Positions 32,413-43,577 of a stretch of DNA of 64,000 bases are shown one piece after another. Location: positions 3,307,501-3,371,500 of the forward strand of contig JAIUCV010000011.1 in NCBI GenBank assembly GCA_026724425.1, given 5' to 3'. Origin of the DNA: Erythrophleum ivorense. Lineage: Eukaryota > Streptophyta > Magnoliopsida > Fabales > Fabaceae. The notes under the pieces were generated by a model. It searched no databases. It was not told the origin of the DNA and saw nothing but the letters and a program-made list of their open reading frames with translations. A program made the position numbers and the translations under genes. Numbering within the stretch: position 1 is the stretch's first letter; each line of letters begins with the position of its first letter.

Positions 32413-32836
32413 TTATGTTTAGATTGATGGTAAATGATGAAATGATAAGGAGTTGAATAGTTAACTTGAAATAAACCTTTGAACAAAATTTTTAGGATGG
32501 CATAAAATGGCAACCAGTGAATTCCAAAATCCCTTGTTACCACTTAAAATTTAAAATTTGTTGCCCCTTAAAATTAGAAGGCTTAAAAAGGGATGGAATA
32601 AATAGATAGTATAATTATAATTATTTTCTTTTTGACTAAAAACTTACTAAAATTACACCATAATTATCAAAAAAATAATTTATAAGTTATTTTATTCCAT
32701 TAACAACTTTCTCCTTTCCATCGTTTAACTCTAAAATAACGAAATTACCCATACCTTTCCATTCCACTTCTTTCCTTTCCTTTCCTTTTCATTGTAAGCC
32801 ATTCAATTTCATTTCTTTCTAAATTCCCAAACATAA
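32413..32836. mobile_element. Candidate MITE (miniature inverted-repeat element)
   Basis: Left end TTATGTTTAGATTGATGG and right end, read as complement, TTATGTTTGGGAATTTAG form imperfect terminal inverted repeats; the rest is about 420 bases of non-coding AT-rich sequence. No clear target duplication is seen. The TTATGTTTGG type of end is common in dicot miniature elements. Confidence 0.4.
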
Positions 32837-35756
32837 TTGTTGGCATCAAGAGTATGATAAGGAAAAAACAAAGCTTAGTCCAACCTAATAGCATTGTATT
32901 ACTTAATTTTTAAAAATTAGATATAATGAAGTTTCTTTCTTAGATATAAGAAGAAATAGATGCTATTTGTAATTGCTAATGTATATATTGTTCAATTAGA
33001 ATAGGACAACTATTTTATAGGGATAGCTACCGAAAGCAGAGTTTTATTGCTATGTTTTAGAATCTTTGTCCTCATATACCTAGAAATTGGGCCAGTTATT
33101 TTCTAGTCTTATGGTTTTGTGGTCTTTCCTTTAGTTATGGGCCTTGGAGAATTAGGCTCAATAGCATTGGGTCTATGAGATTAGTATGCTTGTAAGGCTT
33201 TTATAACACTTGCCCCTGAATTTGCTAATAAAATCTCAAGTTGAGTGGGTTTAAAATAGTGCATTTTTAAGCCTCTTATTTTCAATTACATGTTCAATGG
33301 TAGATGAGAAAATTTAAGAAATGGGGTTTTGAAGTTAGATATGTTGAAGGGGATAAGCATAACGCCTTAAATATTCTAATTTCAATTAGGTCCCTAATAG
33401 TTAAAAAATGAACTATGAAGTTAAAAACAATACCTATAATTTCAATATAAATTACTTTAGGGTAATAAATAAAGGCTAGATATTTAAGAATAATTATGAA
33501 ACTTAAAGATTTTTTAGAAGACTTATTCAAAATGCTTTAAATTTGAAGCACTTAAAACTTTTTTAAGGTAATAAAGCAATTTATGTGTGTTTGTGTGTGT
33601 GTTCTTTCTCATTTATCTCAATGGTTTTGTTCTATTTGGTGTCTTGCTCTAATGAAGTGTAGCAACTCTTCTTCTCTTGCTTTGTTATTCATGCATTTGC
33701 CATCTTTCACTCCTTAGTGACCATGATTTCACCTTCTTTAGCAGGTTACACCATCATACATTCTCCACGTCATTATAGCATCTACACCTAATTTTCTTCC
33801 TTCACCTTTTTATGTTATCTGGTCATGAATCATGGAGCTTCTTTGAGGTTGGTTCTTCTTCTTGTTTCTTTGTTTTCTCTTCATTTTCCTTTCTTTTTCC
33901 ATGTTTGATGAAGTTTGATTGCTTCTACAACTCCTCTTTCTCCCTTCTGTAGCGAGTGAATCCTTAAATTGTAATTTCTACGATTAAATCTTCAAAGTGT
34001 AAAATTCACACTTTCCTCTCCATCTATTAAGCTCCATAAAATAAGTTCCAAACTCAATTTAAATTATATAAGGTTAAATTGAAAAATCTAAACCTATGAC
34101 TAGTGTTAATAATAGGTAAATTAAGCAAAAATTAAGAATTTAGGCATTAGGGAATGTATTTAGTTAAATGGATAGTAGTAGGTATTAATTAAGTAGCTAA
34201 ATCATAAATTTTATGTTAAATATAATTTTAGGTATTCACATTAAGAATAATGTGATGAATAAACTTATTGAGCTATGGCTAATTACGAATAAGAAATCTG
34301 GTATGAGATACATATGAAGTGAAAATTATGTATTCATGATGTAGAAACTATGCAATGTGTGAAATGAGAGTGTATGGCATGCAAAGTGGAAGTAGTGATA
34401 TTTATATTTATATACATATAAGGAAAGTGAAACCTTTATTTTATTGTTTTATGGCATTATTAAATTATCTTTGTTTTTATACGGTTTCTCTTTTATTTGT
34501 TTTATTGATTTATTGGTTCTATTTTAGTTTCCTTCCACTCTTTATTTGATTGTTTTTATAGATCTAATTTATAATTGATTTAAAAATGATTTATAGTTAA
34601 CTTAAAGTTGTATTTTACTAATATCCTTTTTCTTTTTTAATTTATCTTATGTATCTAATTTTATTATACTATAAAAGTGATGATAAGGATTTGGTTAGAA
34701 CCTAAGATACACCTACTTAAGATGTAATAGATCCACCATTCCGCATCACTTAATGGTAAAATGATGTGATAAAAAATGTATAGTGGCAGTATCTATGATA
34801 TATGTACACCATGTAATAGTATTGGGTAACAAAATGACATGATAAAAGTGCAATAGCACTAATTGTGATATATCTTCTGCGTGGCAGTACTTAATAATGG
34901 TTATATTGGGATATAATGTAGTGTTGCTAAATAATATGATACTGTGATATGTATATCATGTGATAGCACTTGGTGATGGTGGTGATGGTTCTTTCCTATG
35001 TTATCCTTTTCCATATGTATTTTCGAGCTTTAAATTATATTTCAATTTGAGGGATGGTTATTCAAGCAAGTCGGTAAATATTTGTTTTATTTACAAATGA
35101 AATATGAATTAATTATTTATTTGAATGCTCAATTATGAAAAACTATAATATGTATACTTGTTTCTCCTTCAATGTATTTTATTATTTATGTACTCACTAA
35201 AATGTTGTTTGACATAACAAATGAAAGGGATTGTCTTTTATTTCTATTGTTTATAACATCTATTATATTTTTATTATCATTACAAAATAATGTTTGTTTC
35301 TTTTCTTTTTTTTTTCAAGTAAAGGTACAAGGATCATTTACCCTCCACAAAATTATTATTATTTTAATTATCTTTCCATTTCTTTCCATTATGTGTACCA
35401 ACTTAGGCCTAAGCTAGTGTGGTATATTTATTCTATTCCTTATGTTTATTTCTTAGATCAACAAACTAAAGTACTCCAAGACTTGCAAACTTTCTAAAAG
35501 CTTCAGGGTAGATTCTTTTTTATTAGTGGATGCTTGTGTCAAATTCCAATATCATGGCTTCTAGATGTTAATTATTTTGGGTATATAAGTGTGATGATAC
35601 ATTATAGGCCTTCTAATGGCCATTGTGGTATTGTATTATTTACTGGAATTATGACTACTTGTATAATTTGGGTTATGTCCAATTTCCAAGAAAAATATTG
35701 TTAGATTTCAAGCAAGTCATTAAAAAGTGAAATACATGAAACTAAAATGTGATATT

Positions 35757-35778
35757 ATTATTATTATTATTATTATGG
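35757..35778. repeat. ATT microsatellite
   Basis: About seven ATT units, just left of the tandem duplication. Confidence 0.85.
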
Positions 35779-35859
35779 CTTTGTTGTGATATGTGTGTAT
35801 GAGTTTTTAGACTTTTTAGGCTAAACTAGTTCCATGTTGGTTTAACCTATGTGCTAATC

Positions 35860-37317
35860 ATAACTCATGTTTTTGGGCTGTGACAATAAGGAATAGTTTA
35901 GGAAGTGAAATAAGTGATTTGTATTTTTAATATATATATATGAGATATCAAATATTGGATACCCTATTGATATGGGACTAATATAGTATTTTTAGTAATA
36001 ATATCAACATCCACCAATTATTATTATTTTTTTACTACTCAAATTTATCTAATATTCAATATTTAATGGTACTAGCTCTAAATTGGTTTAATTAGTAACC
36101 CAACGGTTAAACCAATAAACCAAACCTTTTATCGATTGAATGACTTATCAAATTCCAATAATTATATACAAAAGTTGTGTTCTTTTGTGATAAAGTAATA
36201 AAGTATGTGTAAACACAATTTTGACAAAAATAGTTATTACTCACTTGACATAAAAGCTGATTAGCAAGTGAGTACAAATTACATGTTAGATACAAAATAA
36301 CCCATTTTATAACTATTTTTTTTTTTAAATAATGCATCTTTTGCATATATTTCTTTTAGACCTGGGGTTATTCCACTGCACTACTAATTTTCTGCATATT
36401 TTAGTTCATATTTATAATGGAGAATAACAGTTGAGGTTTTTCTATGTATTTCTAAGAATTAAGGGACTAAATCAGATTGTTTTCTCATTCTGAATATTGG
36501 TCTTCATTTGTGAATCTGCATGCGTATTGTGTTCCCTACTTATAATCAAACTTCTGCTCCTATTCATAAATAATTTTATTCAACATGAGTCATGACCTAT
36601 ACGCAGTCATCACCCATGTTTTTGGGTTGTGACAATAAAAGATAATTTGGAGAATTAAATAAGTGATTTAAACTTTATTATTATTGTTGTTGTTATTAGG
36701 TATCAAATATTGGATGCCCTATCTTTTGATATTGGACTAATGAATTATATTTAGTAATAATATCAACATCCAACAAATATCTAATGAGTAATTATTTTTT
36801 ACTACTCAAACTTATCTAATATTCAAAATTTGATGGTACTAGCTCTAAATTGGTTTAATTAGTGACTTAACAATTAAACCAGTTTAATGACTGATCTTGC
36901 TTCAATAGCTATGTCCAAAAATTGTGTTCTTTCATAATAGAATAATAAAGTATATGTAAACACAACTTTGACAAAAATAATTATTACTCATTTAACATAA
37001 AAGCTGATCATCAAGTGAGCACAAATTACATGCAAAATAACCCATTTTATAACTATTTCTTTTTAAAGTAATGCATGTTTTGTATATATTTCTTCTAGAC
37101 CAGTGCTCTTCCATTGCACTACGCACATTTTACATCATATTTAAAACGGAGAATAGCAGTTGAGGTTTTTTTATGTACTTCTAAAAATTGAGGGACTAAA
37201 TCATAGTCTTTTCATTAATATTGGTCTTCTTCATTTGTGACTCTGTATGCATATTGTGTTCCTACTTATAATAATCAAAGTTTTGCACCTATTCATAAAT
37301 AAATTTATTCAGTTTTA
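35860..37317. repeat. 0.73-kb tandem duplication upstream of the LysM receptor gene
   Basis: Copy 1 about 35860-36590 and copy 2 about 36608-37317 are in the same orientation, about 730-750 bases apart. Shared blocks include CATGTTTTTGGG[c/t]TGTGACAATAA, AATATCAACATCCA, GATGGTACTAGCTCTAAATT (one change), GACAAAAATA[g/a]TTATTACTCA, and CCATTTTATAACTATTT. Divergence by eye is perhaps 15%. Copy 2 ends about 0.5 kb before the start codon of the receptor gene. Confidence 0.85.
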
Positions 37318-37437
37318 CAAGTCATTCATTAGAAATTAGTATTTAAGCCTATTTCTAATTGGTTGATTGACAATCTGCAACTTGTCTAAATTCTAAGGCT
37401 TCTCCATTGCAAAGAAACAACCTGAACGATATCAGAC

Positions 37438-37440
<3 letters not shown>

Positions 37441-37468
<28 letters not shown>
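37441..37468. repeat. AT microsatellite
   Basis: About 14 AT units, 360 bases upstream of the receptor start codon; likely polymorphic. Confidence 0.9.
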
Positions 37469-37830
37469 CTATCTATTTAATATTAAAAAATATTGAAAAC
37501 TTCGTGTTTGAATTGTCAAAATATTCTATTCTCAAATAGCCATTTCCGTTACAGCCGGCCTTCTTAGAGTAATTAACTCATTTACAGGCATTTGACCATA
37601 GATCTTGACAAACTCTGAATAAATTTCCAGTCAAGTGCTCATCTTCAATGTCCCCTTTCTTTGGAGGCTTCCTACAAAATCTACTTGTTTAAGCTATATC
37701 ACTAAACTAATCACATCAATTTTGCTGTTAGCCTCTTTACATTTCTCTTCCATTCTGCTCTCTTTCAAACAATTCACTTCCTTATATTCCTCTCTCGTTC
37801 TGATCTTATAAGAAATCAAGTCTTGAAATT

Positions 37831-39610
37831 ATGATTTATCTCTGGTTTATTGCCTTAATGTGCATGAGTTCAAGTTCTGCTCAGCAATTCTACGACTCTA
37901 CAAATTGCTCTATAGATCTTGACAGCTACCCAGGTTCAAGGTACACTTGCAATTTGTACCCAGATTCATGCAAAACGTTCTTGGTGTTCAGATCAAACCA
38001 ACGTTTTCAGAACATCTCAGAGATCTCAAAGCTCTTCCACAAGAACTCTGATGAGCTGCTTCAGATAAACAACCACCTCAATTCTTCTCAGTTCCTTAAA
38101 CCAGGCAAAGAGGTTCTTATTCCTGTCAAATGTTCCTGCTCTGGCCAATTCTATCAAGCCAGTTTCAACTATGGGGTCCCCGAAAATACAACGTTTTCAG
38201 AGATTGCTTGTGGGGTTTTTGAAGGGCTACTCAAATCTTTCACACTCGCACAGGACAACCCTAACAAGACCGTTCCAGGTTCTGAGCTTAACGTTCCTTT
38301 TAGATGTGCATGTCCTGACAATTTCACTAGTACTAGCAAGAAGGTGAAGTACCTTGTCGCATACCCTATAATACTAGGAGATGAACAGAGCGCATTAAGT
38401 GAGAAATTTGGCATCTCATTAGAAGATTTCTGGGAAGCCAATCACTTGGATCAGTTCTCAACTCTGTTTCCACAAACAACTGTTTTGATCCCATTAAAGG
38501 ATGGTCCAATCAGGATTTTGGATATTCCAGTATCTTCTCCAGCTCCAACTTCTGGTTTTCTTCCAACACTTCCGGTGGCAAAAACACCAAGAGTCACAAA
38601 CCCTACCAGTTTGTACATCGCAGGTTCTGTCATAGGATTTTTGCTGTTATTCATGGCAATGCTTGTGAGTATATTGTACATTAAGGCCTTAAGGAAATGG
38701 AAGAATGAAAGTGTTCAACCCTTCACTCCTACAACCTCCATCGCCTTGTCACCAATGAGAGGCTCTTCAACAACTTCATGTCTTTCTCCAGATCTTCTCG
38801 CTGGAATAAAGTACCGTTTGGTCAATTACAGCATAGAAGAGCTCAAGAAGGCCACAAAAGATTTCAGTGAAGAAACCCAGATAAGTGGTTCAGTCTACAA
38901 GGGGTTAATCGGTTTTCTTGAGGTGATGATAAAGAGAATGAGATTCGAAGACACGCGCCGGGTGATTGATTTACATTCTAAGATCAACCACATCAATATT
39001 GTGAACTTACTAGGTGTGTGTTATGGTGAAAGTGATTTTTCATGGTCTTATTTGGTTTTTGAACGGCCTAAAAATGGTTGCTTAAGGGACTATTTATCTG
39101 CATCCAATTCCCTTCGTTGGAACAGAAGGACTCAAATAGCTTTTGACATAGCCACAGGTCTTCACTATTTACACTGCTGTGCTTTTCCTTCTTATGCTCA
39201 TTTGAATGTTAGCAGTAGAAATATATTTATAACAGCAGAGTTTAGGGGGAAACTAGCAGATATTGTTGCACCAGAGAACCTTGTGAATGGCCCAGTTTCT
39301 GAGAAAGTAGACATTTTTGCATTTGGGGTCGTGTTACTTGAACTGATCTCTGCAAGAGAGAACATTGATGGGAAATTAGTGAAAGATTCTATTGGGTTTT
39401 TGGGAGGGGGAGGCAATGAAGGGGGGTTGCTTTGAAGGGTTGAGGAGTTTCATGGATCCTAATCTGAAGGATTATCCTCCTGCAGAGGCTTTGTTTTTGG
39501 CTGTTTTAGCAAAGGCTTGTGTAGCAGATGATCCCCTGCATAGGCCAACCATGGATGATATCATGAAAGTCCTTGCAAAAATGGTTTGGCCACGACAACC
39601 AGAAAAATAA
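37831..39610 (+). CDS. LysM receptor-like pseudokinase (LYK4/LYK5 type), single exon, frameshifted near the 3' end
   Basis: LYK4/LYK5 proteins bind chitin at the plasma membrane and act with CERK1 in immunity. Seen: signal peptide (1-18), paired CxC motifs (KCSCSG, RCACPD) around LysM repeats (about 25-230), a Ser/Pro linker, one membrane span (about 260-285, SLYIAGSVIGFLLLFMAMLV), and a kinase-like domain from about 330. The kinase lacks catalytic residues: HRD is HLN (AHLNVSSRNIFI), DFG is absent, and the activation segment is short (GKLADIVAPENL). The frame stops at 39433-39435 (534 codons). A one-base shift in the G6 run at 39421-39426 switches to the frame that carries the conserved end (FEGLRSFMDPNLKDYP ... 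HRPTMDDIMKVLAKMV) to the stop at 39608-39610. An intron-free gene is normal for this class. Assembly error or true truncation cannot be told apart here. Confidence 0.92.
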
Positions 39611-40978
39611 TAATCATTGTAAATTTAGCTGTTATGCATTAATTGGCTGTAAGATTATATTTATGAGAAATTTCCTTTTCTTATGAGTTCATGGAAGTTT
39701 CTTCTCTTTGATATGCTTGTGCTAAAGATTATAATCAAAATTATTCACGGACTTTTACTAAGCAGTTCAAGTTTTTGAGTGGAAGTAATTTTTAAAATAG
39801 TCAAGAGTTTGATCATTGCTTAACAGGTAATTCCAGTCATCTCAAAGTTGAAGGGCATGAGGATTTGACAGGTTTGAAGATACTTTTCTTCATTCTTTTC
39901 CTCGAAAATTATCTTACTCGCCAGGGGGAAGAGGAGCTTTCGGGCAATATTACTAAAAGCATTAATGTTAAACTAAACAATTAGGGTTGTTTTCGTTGTT
40001 GTCCAATTGACCTATAGTAAGATCATCAATATTTGTCCTTGAGCAGAAATGAAATCAGCTGTACGTTTAGTAGTAATTGGAGGATATTAGAAAGCAGATT
40101 CCATTTACACTAGTGGTTGAAGGGTGGCATCATAATAAAGCATTAATTGTCTATTTAAAAATTGTCCTTATCACATCACAGTAACTAAACAGCTGGTTTC
40201 TTTGTAGTTAATTTATATCATGGGGTGTAAGCTTGTACCTACTAGGCCTGTCTTTATTGGTCACGCAAAGAGGATTCACAAACTCAGCGAAATCCTAATG
40301 TTCCAAATGTGATGTAGCGATGAGGTGCATAACTTGCAGGCCAGCAAGTAACTTATATGCAGCCCATTGGCTTAATGGCTTAATTATTAAATATATTAGC
40401 ATACTAAGCCAAGACATTTCTGAGTAATTAGTAATGTTTCTTTCAGCACACAGCCAATACACTGTTAGGTGGTGTCACTATACAAGAATTTTAATTTTTT
40501 TTATTATTAATTTGTGTATACTATAAAGAATGGTACAAGATTTACGTTAGATTTGTCAGAATTTTTTTATTTGAATTTTGAGAACAACTATAGCTATAGA
40601 TTTGACGATACATTTTGATAAAAAAATTTTAAGGTATTGGATTTATAGTTTAATTCATTTATATAGTCTTTGCTTTATTTTCTTTTAATATGAAAATTTT
40701 CACTCATTCTTAACCCAATAATTTTGTGTTGGTTTATTTAGAATGAAGAAAATCATGACTGATGGGGAAAAGAAGATAAACATGTATGTAACTTAAAACC
40801 TGGTGATTATATAATAGAAAGATACAAGAAGCAACACTGAGCGAGCGTATATTAAAATACATTTATGGGACCAAAACTTCAAAATTAACTTATGAAATAT
40901 GGATGAGAGTCATAGCCAAGAAGCGATGTATAAGAAGAGTAAGAGATGTTATATTTGCATTGGCAAATGCGTTGAAGT
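39611..40978. other. Intergenic region between LysM receptor and carbonic anhydrase genes
   Basis: Holds the 3' sides of both convergent genes. No coding sequence is supported; AT-rich stretches only. Confidence 0.6.
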
Positions 40979-43540
40979 TCAATCTTTTTTAGAATCTTTT
41001 GGTTGATAGAGTTCCACCAAACGGTTGTTTATTGGTTGCAGTGGTCTAGCATTAGTGTCTGATTCCTGCAAAGCAAAACAGATGCTAAGTTTAAGACGAA
41101 AGAAGATAATTTTTTAATACTTCAATATCTGATTTTTGTCTTTTTTTTCCTCTAGGTAATTAGAGATATTTAAAAGTCATGTAGTAAGTTAGTAACTTAC
41201 ATCATGAATAGCATCTCGAAGCAAATTGATTTGTTCTTCAGAAACACTTCTCACCTAGATAATAAATTCCACAAAGTTTAATAAAGCAGTTTAAATAATA
41301 AGCAGAAAAAAAAAAAGATATCCTTAAAATCGAAAAGTAAAGCGAGCAGGGGAAAAGAAAAGCTCAGACAAATGAAAAAAATCTTCTAATTGTAATAATT
41401 AAAATAAAAAGGGATAAATTATTCTTCCTCTAAAAAAATATTCAAATTACATTATCTTATTTTTTATTGTGAAAATTTATATATCTATTATTTATATAAT
41501 ACAATAAGTATAAAATGTATATTTAATTAATAAAAAATATTTAATTTTTTAAATTTATAATAGATTAAATTTATAGGTTTTAATACAAAATAAATAATAT
41601 TGAAATAAAAGTTTAAAAATATTTTTTAATACATAATTTTTATAATAAAAAATAATATTACTGTAAAGATATTTTGATCATATTTTAGTTTTAAAACACA
41701 TATTTTTTATAATAAAAAAATACACAGTGTAAAGGAGAAAATAATTTAATCAATACAAACTAAAAAGTGAGTAAAGTGGAGGCAGCAAACCTCTCTAAGG
41801 ATGGTCCAAACAACGTTTTCAGTACAAGGGGGTGTTGTAAGAGAACCAATGTATCTGTAATACTGCAAGCTGCCTATTTTAATCTGCCAAGGATCAACTA
41901 TACCCACTATTTCTTCTGCCTCCGTGGTATCAAAAATGGCCTTTAAATGATCCGTTAACTGTGAATTACGACAATAAACTCGTCACTTACATGGACCCAG
42001 ACACACAAATTAAGACTGAAAATAGAACGACAGAAACCCAGATTTTTCTGTCCTCAGTCCTTACCGATGACAAGAAAGCATCTGATTTTCCAACCTTGTA
42101 CAGTATTCCAATTACGGCTGTTTTCTCCTGCGTCAGTTTCGTGCACCATATGCAACTCCAGGTCAAACCTGCAAATTCATGCAATTGAATATTTGAGCCC
42201 CTTGACGTCAGTTTCGTACGTGCATATGTGTGATTAACTGTGCTTTTAAGAGAGAAAGAGATTTGTTTTAATATCTGTTATTATATTTTTATAATTATTA
42301 TTTAATAATTTTTATCTGTTCTTATTATTTTTTATAATTAAAATATAAATGTTATTTTTATCTTTAAAATTATTGTTCAATTCTATTTTTTATTTTATTC
42401 CTTTTTATTTTACGTACTGAATGAGTTTAGGTAATTTCCTAACCTAATAGGCTTAGTCTGATCAACTCGTGGCGTTTAAACCTGTGTTATCTATGCAAGT
42501 TTTTAAAAATAAACAAAATAACTTTACTTGATTGAATTTGACAATAAATTACATATAAACAAATCTATTTTAATCTTTTATATATATACACACACACAAG
42601 TAAGTAGGAATTACACTTAAGCTATAAACAATATTTCTATCTCAGGCTCTTCTGTGAACTATATCATATATATATATATATATACATATACACACACACA
42701 AACAAATCTAATCTAATAGCATATATATATTTAATCTTTTTTAAAAGAATTAAAATGAGATATTTTTGCCAATGATTTAAGAATTGTTCAGTTATAATCA
42801 TATAAGAAATGTTCTATACACTGATTTAAGAAAGTTTAAACATCACTATTAAAAGACTAAGTAGAAGTCAAACGTCCGAAGCTGGTCAAGTGAATTGAAC
42901 TTTATTATTATTATTTTCTTAAAATGAAAAAAAAAGCTAATGTGTGGTATGGTAAAGTGTTTAAGTGTACATGTTGTGCTAATCAATGACGTCAGCGTAG
43001 CGGATGGTTACGGCCATCAATGACGACGTTGCTAGGATGCAGGGGTACACGTGTGATACTTAAATCTATTATTAATTTGAATTGCAATACACAATAATTA
43101 TTATCTATTCTTAGTAAATGTTTTAGGTGAATTAATTACTTAAAACATGTATTTCATTAATAATTAATAGTTTATAATAAGATTAATTTAACTTCTGTGT
43201 GATTAATAATTATATAGTAATAAATATAATTTTTTGTATTTGGTAATTATTACATTATAAATAAAGTTTATGATAGAATTGAAGTTCATAAGTAAAAATT
43301 ATTAGGTTATCTAAGAATAGCTAAGGATGGAATATAGATATTATCAGTCGTTCAAACCCTTTAATATAGCGAACAAGAAGAATTATTAAAAAAATTTATC
43401 ATAAAAAATAAAGAAAACCAAATAATCGATATTTTGTAAAGGGTAGTTCATTTTTAATCTAATATAATCTTATGAGGTGTAAACTATACTTAAGCTATAA
43501 ACAATAGAGTTCTATCTCAGGCAACTCCGTGCATAATCTT

Positions 43541-43577
<37 letters not shown>

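Larger units (their letters stand above)
31401..35860. other. Gene-free AT-rich region
   Basis: No supported gene. It holds a candidate miniature element (32413-32836), TG-rich and AT-rich simple sequence (about 33583-33602), and degenerate tandem-repeat sequence at about 34730-35000 with words such as AATGATGTGATAAAA, TGACATGATAAAAGTGCAA and ATCATGTGATAGCACTTGG. Those words resemble the decayed repeat blocks often found in plant Ty3-type LTRs; no boundaries could be set. Confidence 0.5.

Noticed and set aside
33949..35884. Possible solo LTR (complement TGTCACAGCCC...CTCGCTACA)
   Set aside because: The ends look LTR-like, but the flanking five bases do not match and the right edge lies in a duplicated block; not enough for a call.
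37095..37125. tRNA-like string (complement AATGGAAGAGCACTGGTCTAGAAG)
   Set aside because: It resembles a tRNA D-arm/anticodon region only briefly; no T-arm or acceptor stem can be folded, and the parallel copy in the upstream duplicate is weaker.
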